Shown here piece after piece: positions 9,314-19,420 of a stretch of DNA of 64,000 bases. Where the stretch lies: positions 372,001-436,000 of the forward strand of contig NZ_JARANZ010000002.1 of NCBI RefSeq assembly GCF_029889905.1, written 5' to 3'. Within the stretch, counting starts at the first letter, position 1, and each line of letters begins with the position of its first letter. This stretch comes from Chromohalobacter sp. 11-W. Its GTDB lineage: Bacteria > Pseudomonadota > Gammaproteobacteria > Pseudomonadales > Halomonadaceae. The position numbers and the translations under genes are program-made. The notes beneath the pieces are model-generated. The model did not search any database. It worked only from the letters and a program-made list of their open reading frames with translations, and had not been told where the DNA came from.

Positions 9314-9665
9314 CTCGGAATAAGACACTGTGTGGTGGACCTCGGCGCGAGAGGACATCCAATCCCACGCTCAACACATGATAGAAACGCTGCGGCAAGC
9401 GCCACAGGCGAGGAGACGGTGGGCGACGTCGTCTAGTGCCCAACAAGCGCTTGCGTCGCTCCACACGACGCGATTGGGCACGAATGGCTTCCGGCGCCAT
9501 CAGACAGATCTGCGTCAACCGCTCGGCGATACGTAGCGCGTCGGGGTGCATCAACCCTGCCGGTAACAGGCACCCGACCAACAGACCGGCAAGCCACCAT
9601 TGCGCACGATGGCGCGTGCGAACGCGACGCGGCGACGTTGAGCTATGGTGCGTAGCGCTGGTCAT
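9291..9665 (-). CDS. Small membrane-anchored basic protein upstream of secA; candidate SecM-like arrest peptide
   Basis: No family is recognised. The 124-residue product has a basic N-terminus and one hydrophobic segment at about residues 22-39, suitable as a signal or anchor. A very Arg-rich middle follows, then the sequence RRGPP at 107-111, thirteen residues before the end. It is co-directional with secA, 73 nt upstream of it, between secA and divergent dciA, which is where E. coli carries secM. RAPP-like motifs near the C-terminus of small exported proteins beside sec genes are known in ribosome-arrest peptides. Function as an arrest peptide is inference. ATG 9665 has only a weak GGAG 12 nt upstream. 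Confidence 0.55.
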   Translation of the reverse strand: MTSATHHSSTSPRRVRTRHRAQWWLAGLLVGCLLPAGLMHPDALRIAERLTQICLMAPEAIRAQSRRVERRKRLLGTRRRRPPSPRLWRLPQRFYHVLSVGLDVLSRRGPPHSVLFRDIGRLIA

Positions 9666-9733
9666 GCTATCGACGAGCTCCGGCTCATGGTAGATTGCGC
9701 AGACATTCTGCTTTCCTTCGCGCGGGCAAGCCC

Positions 9734-10195
9734 ATGAGTATAAAGGCTAAGCGTTTCCGAGCCCAGTCCATCCACCATCTCATCGACGGATCCGGCGAAT
9801 TGGGATCGGTGGTACGTATGGCGAAGCTGCTGCAGCGGGCCCAACAGCACCTGCGTGCCGGGCTTCCCGCCGAAATCGCCGAGCATGTCTATGTCGGTGG
9901 CTATCGGGAAGGCGCTCTGACGCTCATTACCGATGGCGCCGTATGGCTGACGTGGCTACGCTACGAGCGCCAACGCCTCCTCACACTGCTGCGTCAACTC
10001 CCCGAATTCGAAGCCGTACTCGCGCTCAACTTCAAGGTCCGCCCTGTACACCCTCTCAAGGCGCCCGCTTTTCAGGCACGCGCACTTTCAACCGAAGCCG
10101 CGCATCACCTCAAGGCATGCGCAGACGACACCGCGGACCCCAAGCTAAAAAAAGCGCTGACGCGCCTGGCGTCTCATGCCCCGGACGACGCTTAA
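9734..10195 (+). CDS. dciA: DciA-type replicative helicase loader (DUF721)
   Basis: The 153-residue protein matches the DUF721/DciA family: N-terminal LLQRAQQHLRAGLPAEIAEHVYVGGYREGALTLITDGAVW is the characteristic KH-like fold region (about residues 25-65), followed by a conserved short YERQRLLTLL stretch and a variable tail. DciA loads the DnaB helicase in bacteria lacking DnaC. The start ATG 9734 precedes MSIKAKRF; an upstream in-frame start at 9695 is possible but adds unconserved residues. It is divergent from the secA group and convergent with lpxC, the usual neighbourhood for this gene. Confidence 0.85.
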   Translation: MSIKAKRFRAQSIHHLIDGSGELGSVVRMAKLLQRAQQHLRAGLPAEIAEHVYVGGYREGALTLITDGAVWLTWLRYERQRLLTLLRQLPEFEAVLALNFKVRPVHPLKAPAFQARALSTEAAHHLKACADDTADPKLKKALTRLASHAPDDA

Positions 10196-10221
10196 AAAGT
10201 CGCGTCCGCGTCACGCCCCAT

Positions 10222-10251
10222 AAAAAACGCCGACCTACCGGTCGGCGTCAA
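10222..10251 (-). terminator. Rho-independent terminator for lpxC (and the dcw operon)
   Basis: An 8-bp perfect stem CGCCGACC/GGTCGGCG (10228-10235 and 10240-10247) with a TACC loop is followed on the minus strand by six T residues (A tract at 10222-10227). It is a strong terminator for transcription leaving lpxC; on the plus strand it would end dciA transcripts less efficiently. Confidence 0.9.
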
Positions 10252-10294
10252 TAAAAGCTTGGTCTTACGCTTAGCCTTACAAGCGGTGCGGCTA

Positions 10295-11206
10295 TCAAGC
10301 CAATGCTGGCGCCGCGTACGAGATAGGCGCTGCTTGCGTCTCGTCTTCAAAGGTCACGATTTCCCAGGCATCCTGCTGGGCCATCAAGGCGCGACATAGC
10401 TTGTTATTCAAGCCATGGCCGGATTTGACGCCACGAAATTCACCGATGAGGCTATGCCCCAACTGATACAAATCGCCAATGGCGTCGAGCACCTTGTGCT
10501 TGACGAACTCATCTTCGTAGCGCAAACCACCTTCGTTCACGATACGGTAATCATCGACAACGATGGCATTATCCAGACTTCCGCCGAGCGCCAGATTCTG
10601 GGCGCGCAGGAACTCTAGATCACGCATGAACCCGAAAGTACGTGCGCGGGAAACTTCCTTCACGAACGAAGTCGTCGAGAAGTCGACGCTCGCCGTCTGT
10701 TTCTGGTGCGCAAAAACCGGATGGTCGAAGTCGATGGCGAACGCGACTTTAAAACCGTTATGCGGTAAGAAGCGCGCTTCTTTATCGTCCTCTTCAACCA
10801 CGATCTCACGCTTGATGCGGATGAACTTCTTGGCCGCCCCTTGTTCAGCGATGCCCGCGGACTGAATCAAGAAGACGAACGGCCCAGCGCTACCATCCAT
10901 GATGGGCACTTCCGGGGCACTGAGCTCGACGAAGACATTGTCGATCCCCAAGCCGGCAAATGCCGACATCAGGTGCTCTACCGTCGCCACCTTGACGCCG
11001 TCACGCGAAAGCGCGGTACAAAGCGTCGTGTCGGTCACGTATTCGGCGTTGGCGGCGATCTGCACCACTGGATCGAGATCGGTACGTACGAAGACGACGC
11101 CAGTATTGACCGGCGCGGGGCGCAGCGTCAGGTAAACCTTTTCACCTGAGTGCAAACCCACACCAGTGGCACGGATGGTATTCTTTAATGTACGTTGTCT
11201 AATCAT
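10295..11206 (-). CDS. lpxC: UDP-3-O-acyl-N-acetylglucosamine deacetylase LpxC
   Basis: LpxC catalyses the committed, zinc-dependent deacetylation step of lipid A synthesis in the cytosol. Its 303 residues match the family. The zinc ligands are visible as H78 (in EHLMSAFAG), H237 and D241 (in HKVLDAIGD), and the catalytic H264 lies in SGHGLNNK; E77 precedes H78. It follows ftsZ on the same strand as in E. coli and Pseudomonas, with its own likely promoter in the 115-nt gap. FtsH-mediated turnover through the C-terminus is known in E. coli; this tail ends in APALA, also nonpolar. Confidence 0.97.
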   Translation of the reverse strand: MIRQRTLKNTIRATGVGLHSGEKVYLTLRPAPVNTGVVFVRTDLDPVVQIAANAEYVTDTTLCTALSRDGVKVATVEHLMSAFAGLGIDNVFVELSAPEVPIMDGSAGPFVFLIQSAGIAEQGAAKKFIRIKREIVVEEDDKEARFLPHNGFKVAFAIDFDHPVFAHQKQTASVDFSTTSFVKEVSRARTFGFMRDLEFLRAQNLALGGSLDNAIVVDDYRIVNEGGLRYEDEFVKHKVLDAIGDLYQLGHSLIGEFRGVKSGHGLNNKLCRALMAQQDAWEIVTFEDETQAAPISYAAPALA

Positions 11207-11247
11207 GGGCGTAAGCCAAGCTTGGAAATCGTTATGAAACGCTGTTC

Positions 11248-11276
11248 ACTATAACACCGAACAAACGTTTCAACAA
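11248..11276 (-). promoter_or_regulatory. Probable sigma-70 promoter of lpxC
   Basis: On the minus strand TTGTTG (11271-11276) and TATAGT (11248-11253) are 17 bp apart, 42 bp upstream of the lpxC start. The -10 matches 5 of 6 consensus bases; the -35 matches only 3. Confidence 0.5.
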
Positions 11277-11321
11277 AAAAATGTCGCCTGGCCACGCCTA
11301 TGCGCCCAGCATGTCGTCCGA

Positions 11322-12506
11322 TCAATCGGCCTGACGGCGCAAGAACGCCGGGATATCCAGGTAGTCGTCGAGCTCTTGCGACTTACGGCGCGACTCCTGC
11401 CGGGACTTAGCCGACTCATCCTGCTCCTTCGCAGCCTGCTGACGCATGACCGTTGGCTGCTGCAGCTTGCGATAATCGGGCGATTCGGCACTGCGTGCCG
11501 CCGCAACTGTCTCACGCTGCGGTGTAGCGACTGTCGCCTTTTCCTTGAGGCCTTCTAGGCCCGCTGCCACCACGGTGACGCGCAACTCGTCGGACAACTC
11601 CATATCGATGGAAGTCCCCACCACGATCGTCGCGTCCTGAGAAGCGAACTCCTGCACGGTAGCCCCGACATCGTTGAACTCACCGATGGAAAGGTCCGGG
11701 CCCGCCGTGATGTTGACCAAGATGCCGCGCGCGCCATGCAGGTCGATGTCTTCCAGCAAGGGGCTGCGGATGGCCTTTTCGGCGGCTTCACGCGCACGAT
11801 TCTCGCCAGTGGCCGCGCCAGTCCCCATCATTGCCATACCCATCTCGGACATCACGGTGCGCACGTCGGCAAAGTCGACGTTGATGATGCCAGGACTGGT
11901 AATCAGCTCGGCAATCCCCTGGACCGCGCCCAACAGTACGTCGTTGGCGGCACTGAATGCCGACAGCAGGCTGGCGTTCTTGCCAAGCACTGCGAGCAGC
12001 TTCTCATTGGGAATGGTAATCAGCGAGTCGACATACTCGGACAGCGCCTCCATGCCCTCTTCGGCAGCCCGCATGCGCTTGGGCCCCTCGAAGGGGAACG
12101 GGCGCGTCACCACCGCCACGGTCAGGATACCCAGTTCCTTGGCGACCTGTGCCACGATAGGCGCGCCGCCGGTCCCGGTACCACCGCCCATGCCGGCCGT
12201 GATGAACACCATGTCGGCGCCTTGCAGCAGCTCGGCGATCCGTTCACGGTCTTCCGTTGCCGCTTGACGACCAACCTCGGGACTGGCTCCAGCCCCTAGC
12301 CCCTTGGTGATTTCGCTGCCGAGCTGAAGAACGGTCTTGGCAGCGACGCGCTTGAGCGCCTGAGCGTCGGTATTGGCACAGATGAACTCAACGCCTTCGA
12401 TGTTGCTTTCGACCATGTGGTTGACGGCATTGCCACCGCCACCACCGACGCCAATCACCTTGATAACCGCGCTGCTAGAAGGTGCGTTATCTACCAGTTC
12501 GAACAT
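11322..12506 (-). CDS. ftsZ: Cell division GTPase FtsZ
   Basis: FtsZ polymerises into the Z ring at mid-cell. The 394-residue protein has the tubulin signature GGGTGTGG (107-114), the NADFADV-like T7 region ([11 protein letters not shown]), and the C-terminal conserved peptide [12 protein letters not shown] that binds FtsA and ZipA, joined by a variable linker of about 50 residues rich in Q, E and S. It lies 38 nt downstream of ftsA. This is the last division gene of the dcw cluster before lpxC. Confidence 0.98.
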   Translation of the reverse strand: MFELVDNAPSSSAVIKVIGVGGGGGNAVNHMVESNIEGVEFICANTDAQALKRVAAKTVLQLGSEITKGLGAGASPEVGRQAATEDRERIAELLQGADMVFITAGMGGGTGTGGAPIVAQVAKELGILTVAVVTRPFPFEGPKRMRAAEEGMEALSEYVDSLITIPNEKLLAVLGKNASLLSAFSAANDVLLGAVQGIAELITSPGIINVDFADVRTVMSEMGMAMMGTGAATGENRAREAAEKAIRSPLLEDIDLHGARGILVNITAGPDLSIGEFNDVGATVQEFASQDATIVVGTSIDMELSDELRVTVVAAGLEGLKEKATVATPQRETVAAARSAESPDYRKLQQPTVMRQQAAKEQDESAKSRQESRRKSQELDDYLDIPAFLRRQAD

Positions 12507-12544
12507 AAGCCCCGTCTCCTGTGGCCGCTACTTGTGCGGCCCTC

Positions 12545-13816
12545 TCAGAAATTTCCTTTGAACCAACCTTTGATCCTTTCCAACCCCGAGCGTTCTTGCC
12601 TTTGTCCACGTCGGGTATGAGCCTCTTCTCTACGGGGCTGAGCCGACACGACGGCATTACGTTTGGCATCATTCATACCGTAGAGTAGCAAACCCACTCC
12701 CGTCGAATAAATCGGGTTACGAACGACATCGGCGAGGCCGCGAACGTTTTGGGGATAAGCAATGCGCACGGGCATGTGAAAGATTTCTTCGGCTAGCTCG
12801 ACGACACCCTCCATGCGCGACGTACCGCCGGTTAGAACCACTCCGGCCGCCACGAGATCTTCGTAGCCGCTACGCCGCAATTCTTCGCGTACCAATGTAA
12901 ACAATTCTTCATAGCGAGGTTCGACTACTTCGGCCAACGCCTGGCGAGAAAGATCGCGCGCCGGTCTGTCTCCCACGCTGGGAACCTTGATCATTTCGTC
13001 GCTACTCGCGAGCTGGGTTAGCGCGCAAGCGTATTTGACCTTGATGTCTTCCGCGTACTGCGTCGGCGTGCGCAATGCCATAGCGATGTCATTGGTGACC
13101 TGGTCACCCGCGATGGGAATCACCGCCGTATGACGTATGGCCCCCTCGGTAAACACGGCGATATCAGTGGTACCGCCGCCAATATCCACCATGCACACGC
13201 CCAACTCGCGCTCGTCCTCCGTCAATACCGCATAACTGGAGGCCAACTGCTCCAGAATGATGTCATCGACTTCCAGGCCGCAGCGACGCACGCATTTTTC
13301 GATGTTCTGAACGGCATTCAATGCCGCCGTGACCAGGTGAACCCGTGCCTCGAGACGTACACCGGACATCCCCATCGGCTCACGGATGCCTTCCTGATTG
13401 TCGATGGCGAATTCTTGCGGCAACACATGAAGAATACGCTGTCCTTCAGAAATAGCACGTGCGCGAGCCGAGTCGATGACACGATCGATATCCGAGGGTG
13501 TTACTTCCCGCTCTTTGATGGCCACGACGCCGTCGGAATTCATCGAGCTGATATGACTACCCGCCACGCCAACATACACCGAGTGAATATCGCAACCCGC
13601 CATCAACTCAGCTTCCTCGACGGCACGCTGAATCGACTGCACGGTCGACTCGATATTGATGACGACCCCTTTTTTCATACCGCGCGAGGGGTGCGAGCCG
13701 ATACCTGCGATCTCGATGCTTCCATCATCGGAAGGCTGGCCGACGATAGCCACTACCTTGGACGTTCCGATATCCAGCCCGACCACCATGTTGGAAGCAT
13801 TGGATTGTCCTGCCAT
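12545..13816 (-). CDS. ftsA: Cell division actin-like protein FtsA
   Basis: FtsA tethers FtsZ to the inner membrane and recruits later divisome proteins. The 423-residue protein has the actin-family phosphate-1 loop GLDIGTSKV near residue 14, the phosphate-2 loop MVDIGGGTTD, and an amphipathic C-terminal helix (GLERIKGWFKGNF) that acts as the membrane-targeting sequence. GAGGAG lies 12 nt before ATG 13816. A 201-nt gap separates it from ftsQ and carries a TATAAT promoter. Confidence 0.97.
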   Translation of the reverse strand: MAGQSNASNMVVGLDIGTSKVVAIVGQPSDDGSIEIAGIGSHPSRGMKKGVVINIESTVQSIQRAVEEAELMAGCDIHSVYVGVAGSHISSMNSDGVVAIKEREVTPSDIDRVIDSARARAISEGQRILHVLPQEFAIDNQEGIREPMGMSGVRLEARVHLVTAALNAVQNIEKCVRRCGLEVDDIILEQLASSYAVLTEDERELGVCMVDIGGGTTDIAVFTEGAIRHTAVIPIAGDQVTNDIAMALRTPTQYAEDIKVKYACALTQLASSDEMIKVPSVGDRPARDLSRQALAEVVEPRYEELFTLVREELRRSGYEDLVAAGVVLTGGTSRMEGVVELAEEIFHMPVRIAYPQNVRGLADVVRNPIYSTGVGLLLYGMNDAKRNAVVSAQPRREEAHTRRGQRQERSGLERIKGWFKGNF

Positions 13817-13884
13817 AGGTCGGGGTCACTCCTCGAACTGCACTGGGTTTGAAATTTATCGATCTATAAAAACGCGCTGGGCCA

Positions 13885-13914
13885 ATTATAGTAACATGTG
13901 ACTTTACATCACCA
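13885..13914 (-). promoter_or_regulatory. Probable internal promoter driving ftsA-ftsZ
   Basis: A perfect TATAAT (13885-13890, minus strand) stands 68 bp upstream of ftsA, with TGGTGA (13909-13914) 18 bp further upstream as a weak -35. It lies in the largest gap inside the dcw cluster, between ftsQ and ftsA. Independent ftsAZ promoters are known in other gammaproteobacteria, usually inside ftsQ. Confidence 0.55.
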
Positions 13915-14017
13915 CCCAACAAATGAAACCGGCCTCAGAATACGGTGATTTTTTCGAAAAGGGAAACCCCCACCGCCCGGATTTCGTGGCCTGGCGCCGA
14001 AAAAGGCAACTGCGCCG

Positions 14018-14740
14018 TTACTCTGTCGCATCTATTTCTGTCTGTCCATGCCAAGCGACGGAAACACCATTGGGATAGCGTAAATCGATGTAGCGAATTT
14101 GCGACGCCTGCGTTCCCAACTGCCGTTGCCAAGCCGCAGTAAAACGCGCCAGGCGAGATTCGAGATCGGTACGTCCCAGGATAACCCATACACTGTCATT
14201 CACCTGAAAACGCCAAGCACCACGATCTTCCAATCGTAATTGCGTCACAAGCAAGTCCAAGGTCTCCAGACGGCGTAGCAACGAGTCAAGGTACGCCAAT
14301 ACTTCAGGCCCAGTGCCCTCGGGGCCCGCTAGATCGGGCAAAGGTTTATCAAAGTCATCGACCGGCCCCGGTGAAAAAGGCTCGCCATGCGTATTGAGCA
14401 GCTTGTCATCGTTCCAGTGTGCGACCGGTGCTTGTTCGAAAAGCTCGAAGCGTAAGGCATTCGGCCATTCGCGCGAGACTTTAACCTCCGACAGCCAGGC
14501 GATATTGCGAGCCTTGTCACGCACTTGGTCGAGATCGATGGATAGCCAGGTTTCACCGCTGACCAAGGGCGCGAGATTGCGCTGCAAGTAGGTCGCCGAG
14601 ACGTAATGCAGATCACCGCCGATGGAGACCCGCTCGATGGGCCGGTCGAGCCAGAGCCACAACGTACGCCCGCCCGCACCGAGCAAAACGGCCAACAAGA
14701 TCAAGCCTAACAAGGCACCGCGCAAACCGGCCTCCTTCAT
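14018..14740 (-). CDS. ftsQ: Cell division protein FtsQ
   Basis: FtsQ is a bitopic inner-membrane divisome protein that binds FtsB/FtsL. The 240-residue product has a short cytoplasmic N-terminus, one membrane segment (about residues 7-27), then the POTRA domain starting near PIERVSIGGDLHYVS and a beta domain with RLEDRGAWRFQVND and LGRTDLESRL. The start ATG 14740 lies 7 nt after the ddl stop; extending further upstream would overlap ddl. The length and position are typical. Confidence 0.93.
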   Translation of the reverse strand: MKEAGLRGALLGLILLAVLLGAGGRTLWLWLDRPIERVSIGGDLHYVSATYLQRNLAPLVSGETWLSIDLDQVRDKARNIAWLSEVKVSREWPNALRFELFEQAPVAHWNDDKLLNTHGEPFSPGPVDDFDKPLPDLAGPEGTGPEVLAYLDSLLRRLETLDLLVTQLRLEDRGAWRFQVNDSVWVILGRTDLESRLARFTAAWQRQLGTQASQIRYIDLRYPNGVSVAWHGQTEIDATE

Positions 14741-14747
14741 TACCGCG

Positions 14748-15692
14748 TCACTCGTCGGTCGTGGTGTCGAGAATCCGCAACACCAGCGCATCGAAGTCGA
14801 GGCCGGCATGCGCTGCCGCTTGCGGCACCAGACTATGATCGGTCATGCCCGGCACCGTGTTGACCTCGAGTAGCCAAAAGCGTCCCTGCGCGTCGCGCAT
14901 GACATCGACACGTCCCCAGCCGCTGCCGCCGATCACCTCGAACGCGCGGCGGCACAGCTCGCCCAGCGCTCGTTCATCGTCGGCCTCGAGACCGCACGGC
15001 AATAGATAACGCGTGGTGTCGGAATGATACTTGGCCTCGTAATCGTAAAAGCCACTAGGCACCTCGACGCGAATCGCCGGCAATACCTCGTCGCCAAGTA
15101 GCGACACGGTATATTCCTCGCCCTGCACAAAACGCTCGGCCATGATGGCATGATCGAAGCGTGCCGCCTCGGCATGCGCCGCGATCAACGCTTCCCGTGT
15201 ATCGACGATGCTGATCCCGATGGTCGAGCCTTCATGCACCGGTTTTACGATCAAAGGCAACCCGAGGGTCTCGATGACCGCGTCCCAATCGACCATGTCC
15301 TCCAGCATGACGCTTTCCGGCGTGGGCAGGCCATGGGCACGCCAGAACTGTTTGGTGCGTTCCTTGTCCATCCCCAGCGCAGAGGCCAGTACACCGCTGC
15401 CCGTATAGGGGATATCCAGCAACTCCAGGGCACCCTGCAAAGAGCCATCCTCACCGTCCCGGCCATGCATGGCGATGAAGACACATTCCGGCGCAAGTGC
15501 TTCCAACCCACTCAACCCACCACCGGCGAAATCGAACCCACGGGCGTCGACACCGCTACGCTTGAGCGATGTCAGGATCGCGCGGCCACTGAGCAGCGAC
15601 ACTTCACGTTCGGCAGAGCGGCCACCGTATACCACGACGATGCGCCCCGGATGTAGACGCTTCGCACCCTCGTTCGTCACGCTGTCATTCAT
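14748..15692 (-). CDS. ddl: D-alanine--D-alanine ligase
   Basis: Ddl makes the D-Ala-D-Ala dipeptide for MurF. The 314-residue ATP-grasp protein shows [14 protein letters not shown] near the N-terminus, [17 protein letters not shown], the glycine-rich [13 protein letters not shown], and the metal-binding [17 protein letters not shown]. The start ATG 15692 forms an ATGA overlap with the murC stop, favouring coupled translation; the upstream in-frame start at 15722 would extend into murC. This is the dcw copy usually called ddlB. Confidence 0.95.
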   Translation of the reverse strand: MNDSVTNEGAKRLHPGRIVVVYGGRSAEREVSLLSGRAILTSLKRSGVDARGFDFAGGGLSGLEALAPECVFIAMHGRDGEDGSLQGALELLDIPYTGSGVLASALGMDKERTKQFWRAHGLPTPESVMLEDMVDWDAVIETLGLPLIVKPVHEGSTIGISIVDTREALIAAHAEAARFDHAIMAERFVQGEEYTVSLLGDEVLPAIRVEVPSGFYDYEAKYHSDTTRYLLPCGLEADDERALGELCRRAFEVIGGSGWGRVDVMRDAQGRFWLLEVNTVPGMTDHSLVPQAAAHAGLDFDALVLRILDTTTDE

Positions 15693-17155
15693 AATTCCAT
15701 CCCATCCAGATGTAACCGACAACCGGCTAGACGCAACGAAATCCCACCGATATCACCAGCGCCCTGGGTGATCAGGATATCGTCGGGGCGCAGCACGCGT
15801 GACAAGAGCGCAGGCAGTTCCTGCTTGCTTTCGACGAACAATGGATCGACCTGGCCACGTTGACGAATCGACCCGGCCAATGTGCGGCCCTCCGCTCCCG
15901 GAATGGAGGCTTCTCCAGCGCTGTAGACATCCAGCAGCAACAGCGTATCCACGCCCGAGAGCACACGCACGAAATCCTCGTATAGATCTCGCGTACGCGA
16001 ATAGCGATGCGGCTGGTACAGCATGACCAGGCGACGCTCGGGCCAGCCCGCACGCACCGCGTCGATGACCATTTCAACCTCACGCGGATGATGGCCGTAA
16101 TCGTCGACCAACATGACCTCGCCTTCGGCAGCCGGTGCCGGGAACTGCCCATGCACCTGGAAACGCCGCCCCACACCGGCAAAGTGTGCCAGACCGCGCT
16201 GAATAGCCGCATCGTCGACCCCCGCGTCACTGGCCACGGCAATCGCCGCTAGCGCATTGAGGGCATTATGGCGCCCCGGCATGCCCAACTGAATCTCGAG
16301 CGGCGCCATGCCAGGCGGGCGCTCGGCGGTAAAATGCACCACGCCACCGCGCTGGACGAAGTCACACAACCGGTAATCGGCATCCTCGGCGAAACCGTAG
16401 GTGACGAACTGACGCTGGAGACGCGGGATCAAGCCACGCACGTTGTCATCGTCGAGGCACAGCACCGCCAGCCCGTAGAAAGGCAGGTTATGCAAGAATT
16501 CCAGGAAGGTATCCTTGAGCCGCGTGAAGTCGCCTCCGTAGGTCGCCATATGGTCGGCATCGATATTGGTGACGATCGAGACCATCGGCTGCAAGTGCAG
16601 GAACGAGGCATCCGACTCGTCGGCCTCGGCCACCAGATAATCGCCCTCGCCCAGACGCGCGTTGGCACCGGCACTGGTCAGCTTGCCGCCAATCACGAAG
16701 GTCGGGTCGAGCCCACCCTCGCCGAGCAACGTCGAGGTCAGGCTGGTCGTGGTGGTCTTGCCATGCGTACCCGCCACGGCGATGCCATGACGAAAACGCA
16801 TCAATTCAGCAAGCATTTCCGCACGCCGGACGACGGGGATGCGATGCTCGCGCGCCCAGCGAATTTCCGGATTCTCGGTGTCGACGGCCGTGGAGACGAC
16901 CAGGACATCGGCTCCCTGGGCGTGCTCATCGACGTGCCCGATGCACACGCGAATGCCGCAGTCGCGAAGATGCCGCGTGACCGGTGACTCACGCAGGTCG
17001 CTGCCGCTGACCGTATAGCCCTGATTGGCCAGCACTTCTGCGATGCCGCACATGCCGGCACCGCCGATACCCACGAAATGGATATTATGAATGCGGCGCA
17101 TGCCCAATCCGGTGCGGTTCGGGCGGGTTGGGCCGGAAACGTTATGCGCTGTCAA
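15689..17155 (-). CDS. murC: UDP-N-acetylmuramate--L-alanine ligase MurC
   Basis: MurC adds L-Ala to UDP-MurNAc. The 488-residue protein shows the N-terminal [17 protein letters not shown] dinucleotide fold, the ATP loop [11 protein letters not shown] near residue 130, and the late Mur-ligase motif [10 protein letters not shown]. The start is TTG 17155, six nt after GGAGG and overlapping the last codons of murG by 14 nt; the next in-frame ATG (17101, MRRIHNIHF) has no comparable site. Coupling with murG is likely. Confidence 0.96.
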   Translation of the reverse strand: MTAHNVSGPTRPNRTGLGMRRIHNIHFVGIGGAGMCGIAEVLANQGYTVSGSDLRESPVTRHLRDCGIRVCIGHVDEHAQGADVLVVSTAVDTENPEIRWAREHRIPVVRRAEMLAELMRFRHGIAVAGTHGKTTTTSLTSTLLGEGGLDPTFVIGGKLTSAGANARLGEGDYLVAEADESDASFLHLQPMVSIVTNIDADHMATYGGDFTRLKDTFLEFLHNLPFYGLAVLCLDDDNVRGLIPRLQRQFVTYGFAEDADYRLCDFVQRGGVVHFTAERPPGMAPLEIQLGMPGRHNALNALAAIAVASDAGVDDAAIQRGLAHFAGVGRRFQVHGQFPAPAAEGEVMLVDDYGHHPREVEMVIDAVRAGWPERRLVMLYQPHRYSRTRDLYEDFVRVLSGVDTLLLLDVYSAGEASIPGAEGRTLAGSIRQRGQVDPLFVESKQELPALLSRVLRPDDILITQGAGDIGGISLRLAGCRLHLDGMEL

Positions 17156-18236
17156 TATTTGCCTCCATGCACCCTGCCACCAGGCGCTCGACCGCTTCCA
17201 AGCGCGCCTCGGAGCGTGCCGCGATCGCCATGGTGGCCAAGGTCTCAGGTTCGAGAAGTGCCGCCAACGTCTCGGCGAGACTCGCCGCCGATAGTTGTTC
17301 CTGCGGCATCAAACGCGCGGCGCCGGCATCGACCAACTGCCGCGCATTGAGTGTCTGGTGATCATCGACGGCATGCGGAAACGGTACCAACACCGAGGGC
17401 TTGGCCGCCGCGGCAAGCTCGGCGATCGTCGAGGCTCCGGCACGGCAGACAATCAGATCCGCCCACTCATAGGCCGCTGCCATATCGTCGATGAAGGCAC
17501 TGACCTCGGCGCTGACGTCTACCGCGGCGTATTCCGCTTGCGTCGTGGCTTCCTTGTCGCGCCCCGCTTGATGTCGCACCTCGGGACGACGAGCCGCCGG
17601 CAATTCCGCCACGGCCCGGGGCACATTGGCATTCAGTGCCTGTGCGCCCAACGAGCCGCCCAAGACCAGCAATCGCAAGGGGCGCGCGCGAAGCGTCTCG
17701 ACATCGCGCGGTGTCTCGCCCAGCGTGGCGATGTCATCGCGCACGGGATTTCCCACCACTTCCGCCTGGCGTTCGCCGAACGCGCCGGGAAATGCGGCAT
17801 AGACGCGATCCGCCAGACGCGCTAGATAGCGATTGGTCATCCCAGCCAAGGCGTTTTGTTCATGAATGATCAAGCGTCGCCGCATCAACCAGGCGGCCAG
17901 CCCGCCGGGGCCGCTGGCGAAGCCGCCCAGCCCGACGACCAGTTGCGGGTCGAATATGGCAATCACCTGACGTGCCTGCCAGATGGCTTTGGCCAGACGC
18001 CATGGGGCCAATAGCCACCCGGCGATCCCATTGCCACGCAGGCCGGACACTTGCACGCGGTGCAAGGTAATATCCGCCGCTGGCACCAATTGGTTTTCGA
18101 TTCCCCGAGGGCTGCCCAACCATTCCACCGCGACACCGCGCGCGCGCAGCGCCTTGGCCAGCGATAGCGCGGGTACCACATGACCACCGGTCCCACCGGC
18201 CATGATCAGAACACGGGACACTTGCTGATGAGGCAC
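17142..18236 (-). CDS. murG: Undecaprenyl-PP-MurNAc-pentapeptide GlcNAc transferase MurG
   Basis: MurG converts lipid I to lipid II on the inner face of the inner membrane. The 364-residue GT-B protein has the glycine-rich loop [13 protein letters not shown] (residues 12-24), a second G loop [11 protein letters not shown], and the acceptor-site [12 protein letters not shown]. The start is GTG 18236, overlapping the ftsW stop by one base, with GAGGAGA inside the end of ftsW. The order ftsW-murG-murC is standard. Confidence 0.96.
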   Translation of the reverse strand: MPHQQVSRVLIMAGGTGGHVVPALSLAKALRARGVAVEWLGSPRGIENQLVPAADITLHRVQVSGLRGNGIAGWLLAPWRLAKAIWQARQVIAIFDPQLVVGLGGFASGPGGLAAWLMRRRLIIHEQNALAGMTNRYLARLADRVYAAFPGAFGERQAEVVGNPVRDDIATLGETPRDVETLRARPLRLLVLGGSLGAQALNANVPRAVAELPAARRPEVRHQAGRDKEATTQAEYAAVDVSAEVSAFIDDMAAAYEWADLIVCRAGASTIAELAAAAKPSVLVPFPHAVDDHQTLNARQLVDAGAARLMPQEQLSAASLAETLAALLEPETLATMAIAARSEARLEAVERLVAGCMEANIDSA

Positions 18237-19420
18237 TAGCGCTCTCCTCGTTCTTGCTTCTTCGCTTGGCGTGCCGCTTGAGTGGCGCGCGTCTTGGCTC
18301 GTATTTCGGCATCGACGCGCAGTAACAAGGCGACCATGACACAGCTAACTGCCAAGCTAGAGCCCCCATAGCTCAATAGCGGTAAAGTCAGCCCTTTGGT
18401 GGGCAACATGCCGGTGCTGACGGCGATATTGATGAATGCCTGCGCCCCGAACACCAGCGAGATGCCGTAGCACAGGTAAGCGGAAAAAGCCCAGCCTCGC
18501 AATTCGGCCTTGCGTCCGATGCGAAGCCCGCGGAAGACAAGCAGCGCGAAAAGGCAGACGACGCCCACGGCCCCGATCAGCCCCAACTCCTCGGCCAACA
18601 CCGCAAACACGAAATCGGTATGCGCCTCGGGTAGATAAAACAACTTCTGGACACTGTTTCCCAGCCCTAGCCCCAGCCAGTGTCCACGCCCGAAAGCGAT
18701 CAATGCTTGCGTCAATTGATAGCCACTGGAGTACTGATCGGCCCAGGGGTTGGCGAAGCTGGTAATGCGCTCCAGGCGATAGGGCTCGGCCACGGCCAGC
18801 AAGCCACCGGCAACCACGACCACGATCATGACGAGCCCAAAACGGCCCAATGGGGCTCCCGACATCAGCAGCATGCCCATCATGCAACTGCCGATCACCA
18901 CGACGGCCCCGTAATCCGGCTCGAATATCAACAGCGCCACGTACACCCCGAGCACCACGAACGGGCGCAAGAAGGCTCCCCAGTAACGACGCACTTCGGG
19001 TAAGTAACGTTGCAAGTAATCGGCGAAGTAAACGATCAGGCACAACTTGGCGACTTCAGAGGCTTGAATGTTGGCAATGCCCAAGGGAATCCAACGTTTG
19101 CTGCCATTGACTTCGTGCCCGATGAGAAGAACCGCGATAAGAAGCACGGTACCCAACAACAGCAGACCCGGTCCCCAGGAACGCCAACGCTCGAGCGGTA
19201 TGCACAGCGCCACGAGCCCGAAAAAAATCGAGCAAAGCACGAAAACGCCATGGCGAATACTGAAATAATAAGGGTTGCCGGTAAGGCTCGTCGCGATCTC
19301 AGACGACGCCGAAGTCACCATTATCCAGCCCACCACCAACAACGAGAATGTCGCCAGCAGCAACCACCCGTCGGTGACTTGTCCCCGGGTGGAAAGTCGT
19401 TTTTCCCAACGCGCTAACAT
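18236..19420 (-). CDS. ftsW: Septal peptidoglycan polymerase FtsW (SEDS family)
   Basis: FtsW is a polytopic SEDS glycosyltransferase working with FtsI at the septum. The 394-residue protein has about ten hydrophobic segments, the catalytic-region sequence LIFEPDYGAVVV with the conserved Asp, and the C-terminal TKGLTLPLLSYGGSS signature. The ATG at 19420 overlaps the murD stop by 7 nt and has GGAG upstream; a GTG at 19447 would extend the overlap and is less likely. Confidence 0.95.
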   Translation of the reverse strand: MLARWEKRLSTRGQVTDGWLLLATFSLLVVGWIMVTSASSEIATSLTGNPYYFSIRHGVFVLCSIFFGLVALCIPLERWRSWGPGLLLLGTVLLIAVLLIGHEVNGSKRWIPLGIANIQASEVAKLCLIVYFADYLQRYLPEVRRYWGAFLRPFVVLGVYVALLIFEPDYGAVVVIGSCMMGMLLMSGAPLGRFGLVMIVVVVAGGLLAVAEPYRLERITSFANPWADQYSSGYQLTQALIAFGRGHWLGLGLGNSVQKLFYLPEAHTDFVFAVLAEELGLIGAVGVVCLFALLVFRGLRIGRKAELRGWAFSAYLCYGISLVFGAQAFINIAVSTGMLPTKGLTLPLLSYGGSSLAVSCVMVALLLRVDAEIRAKTRATQAARQAKKQERGER

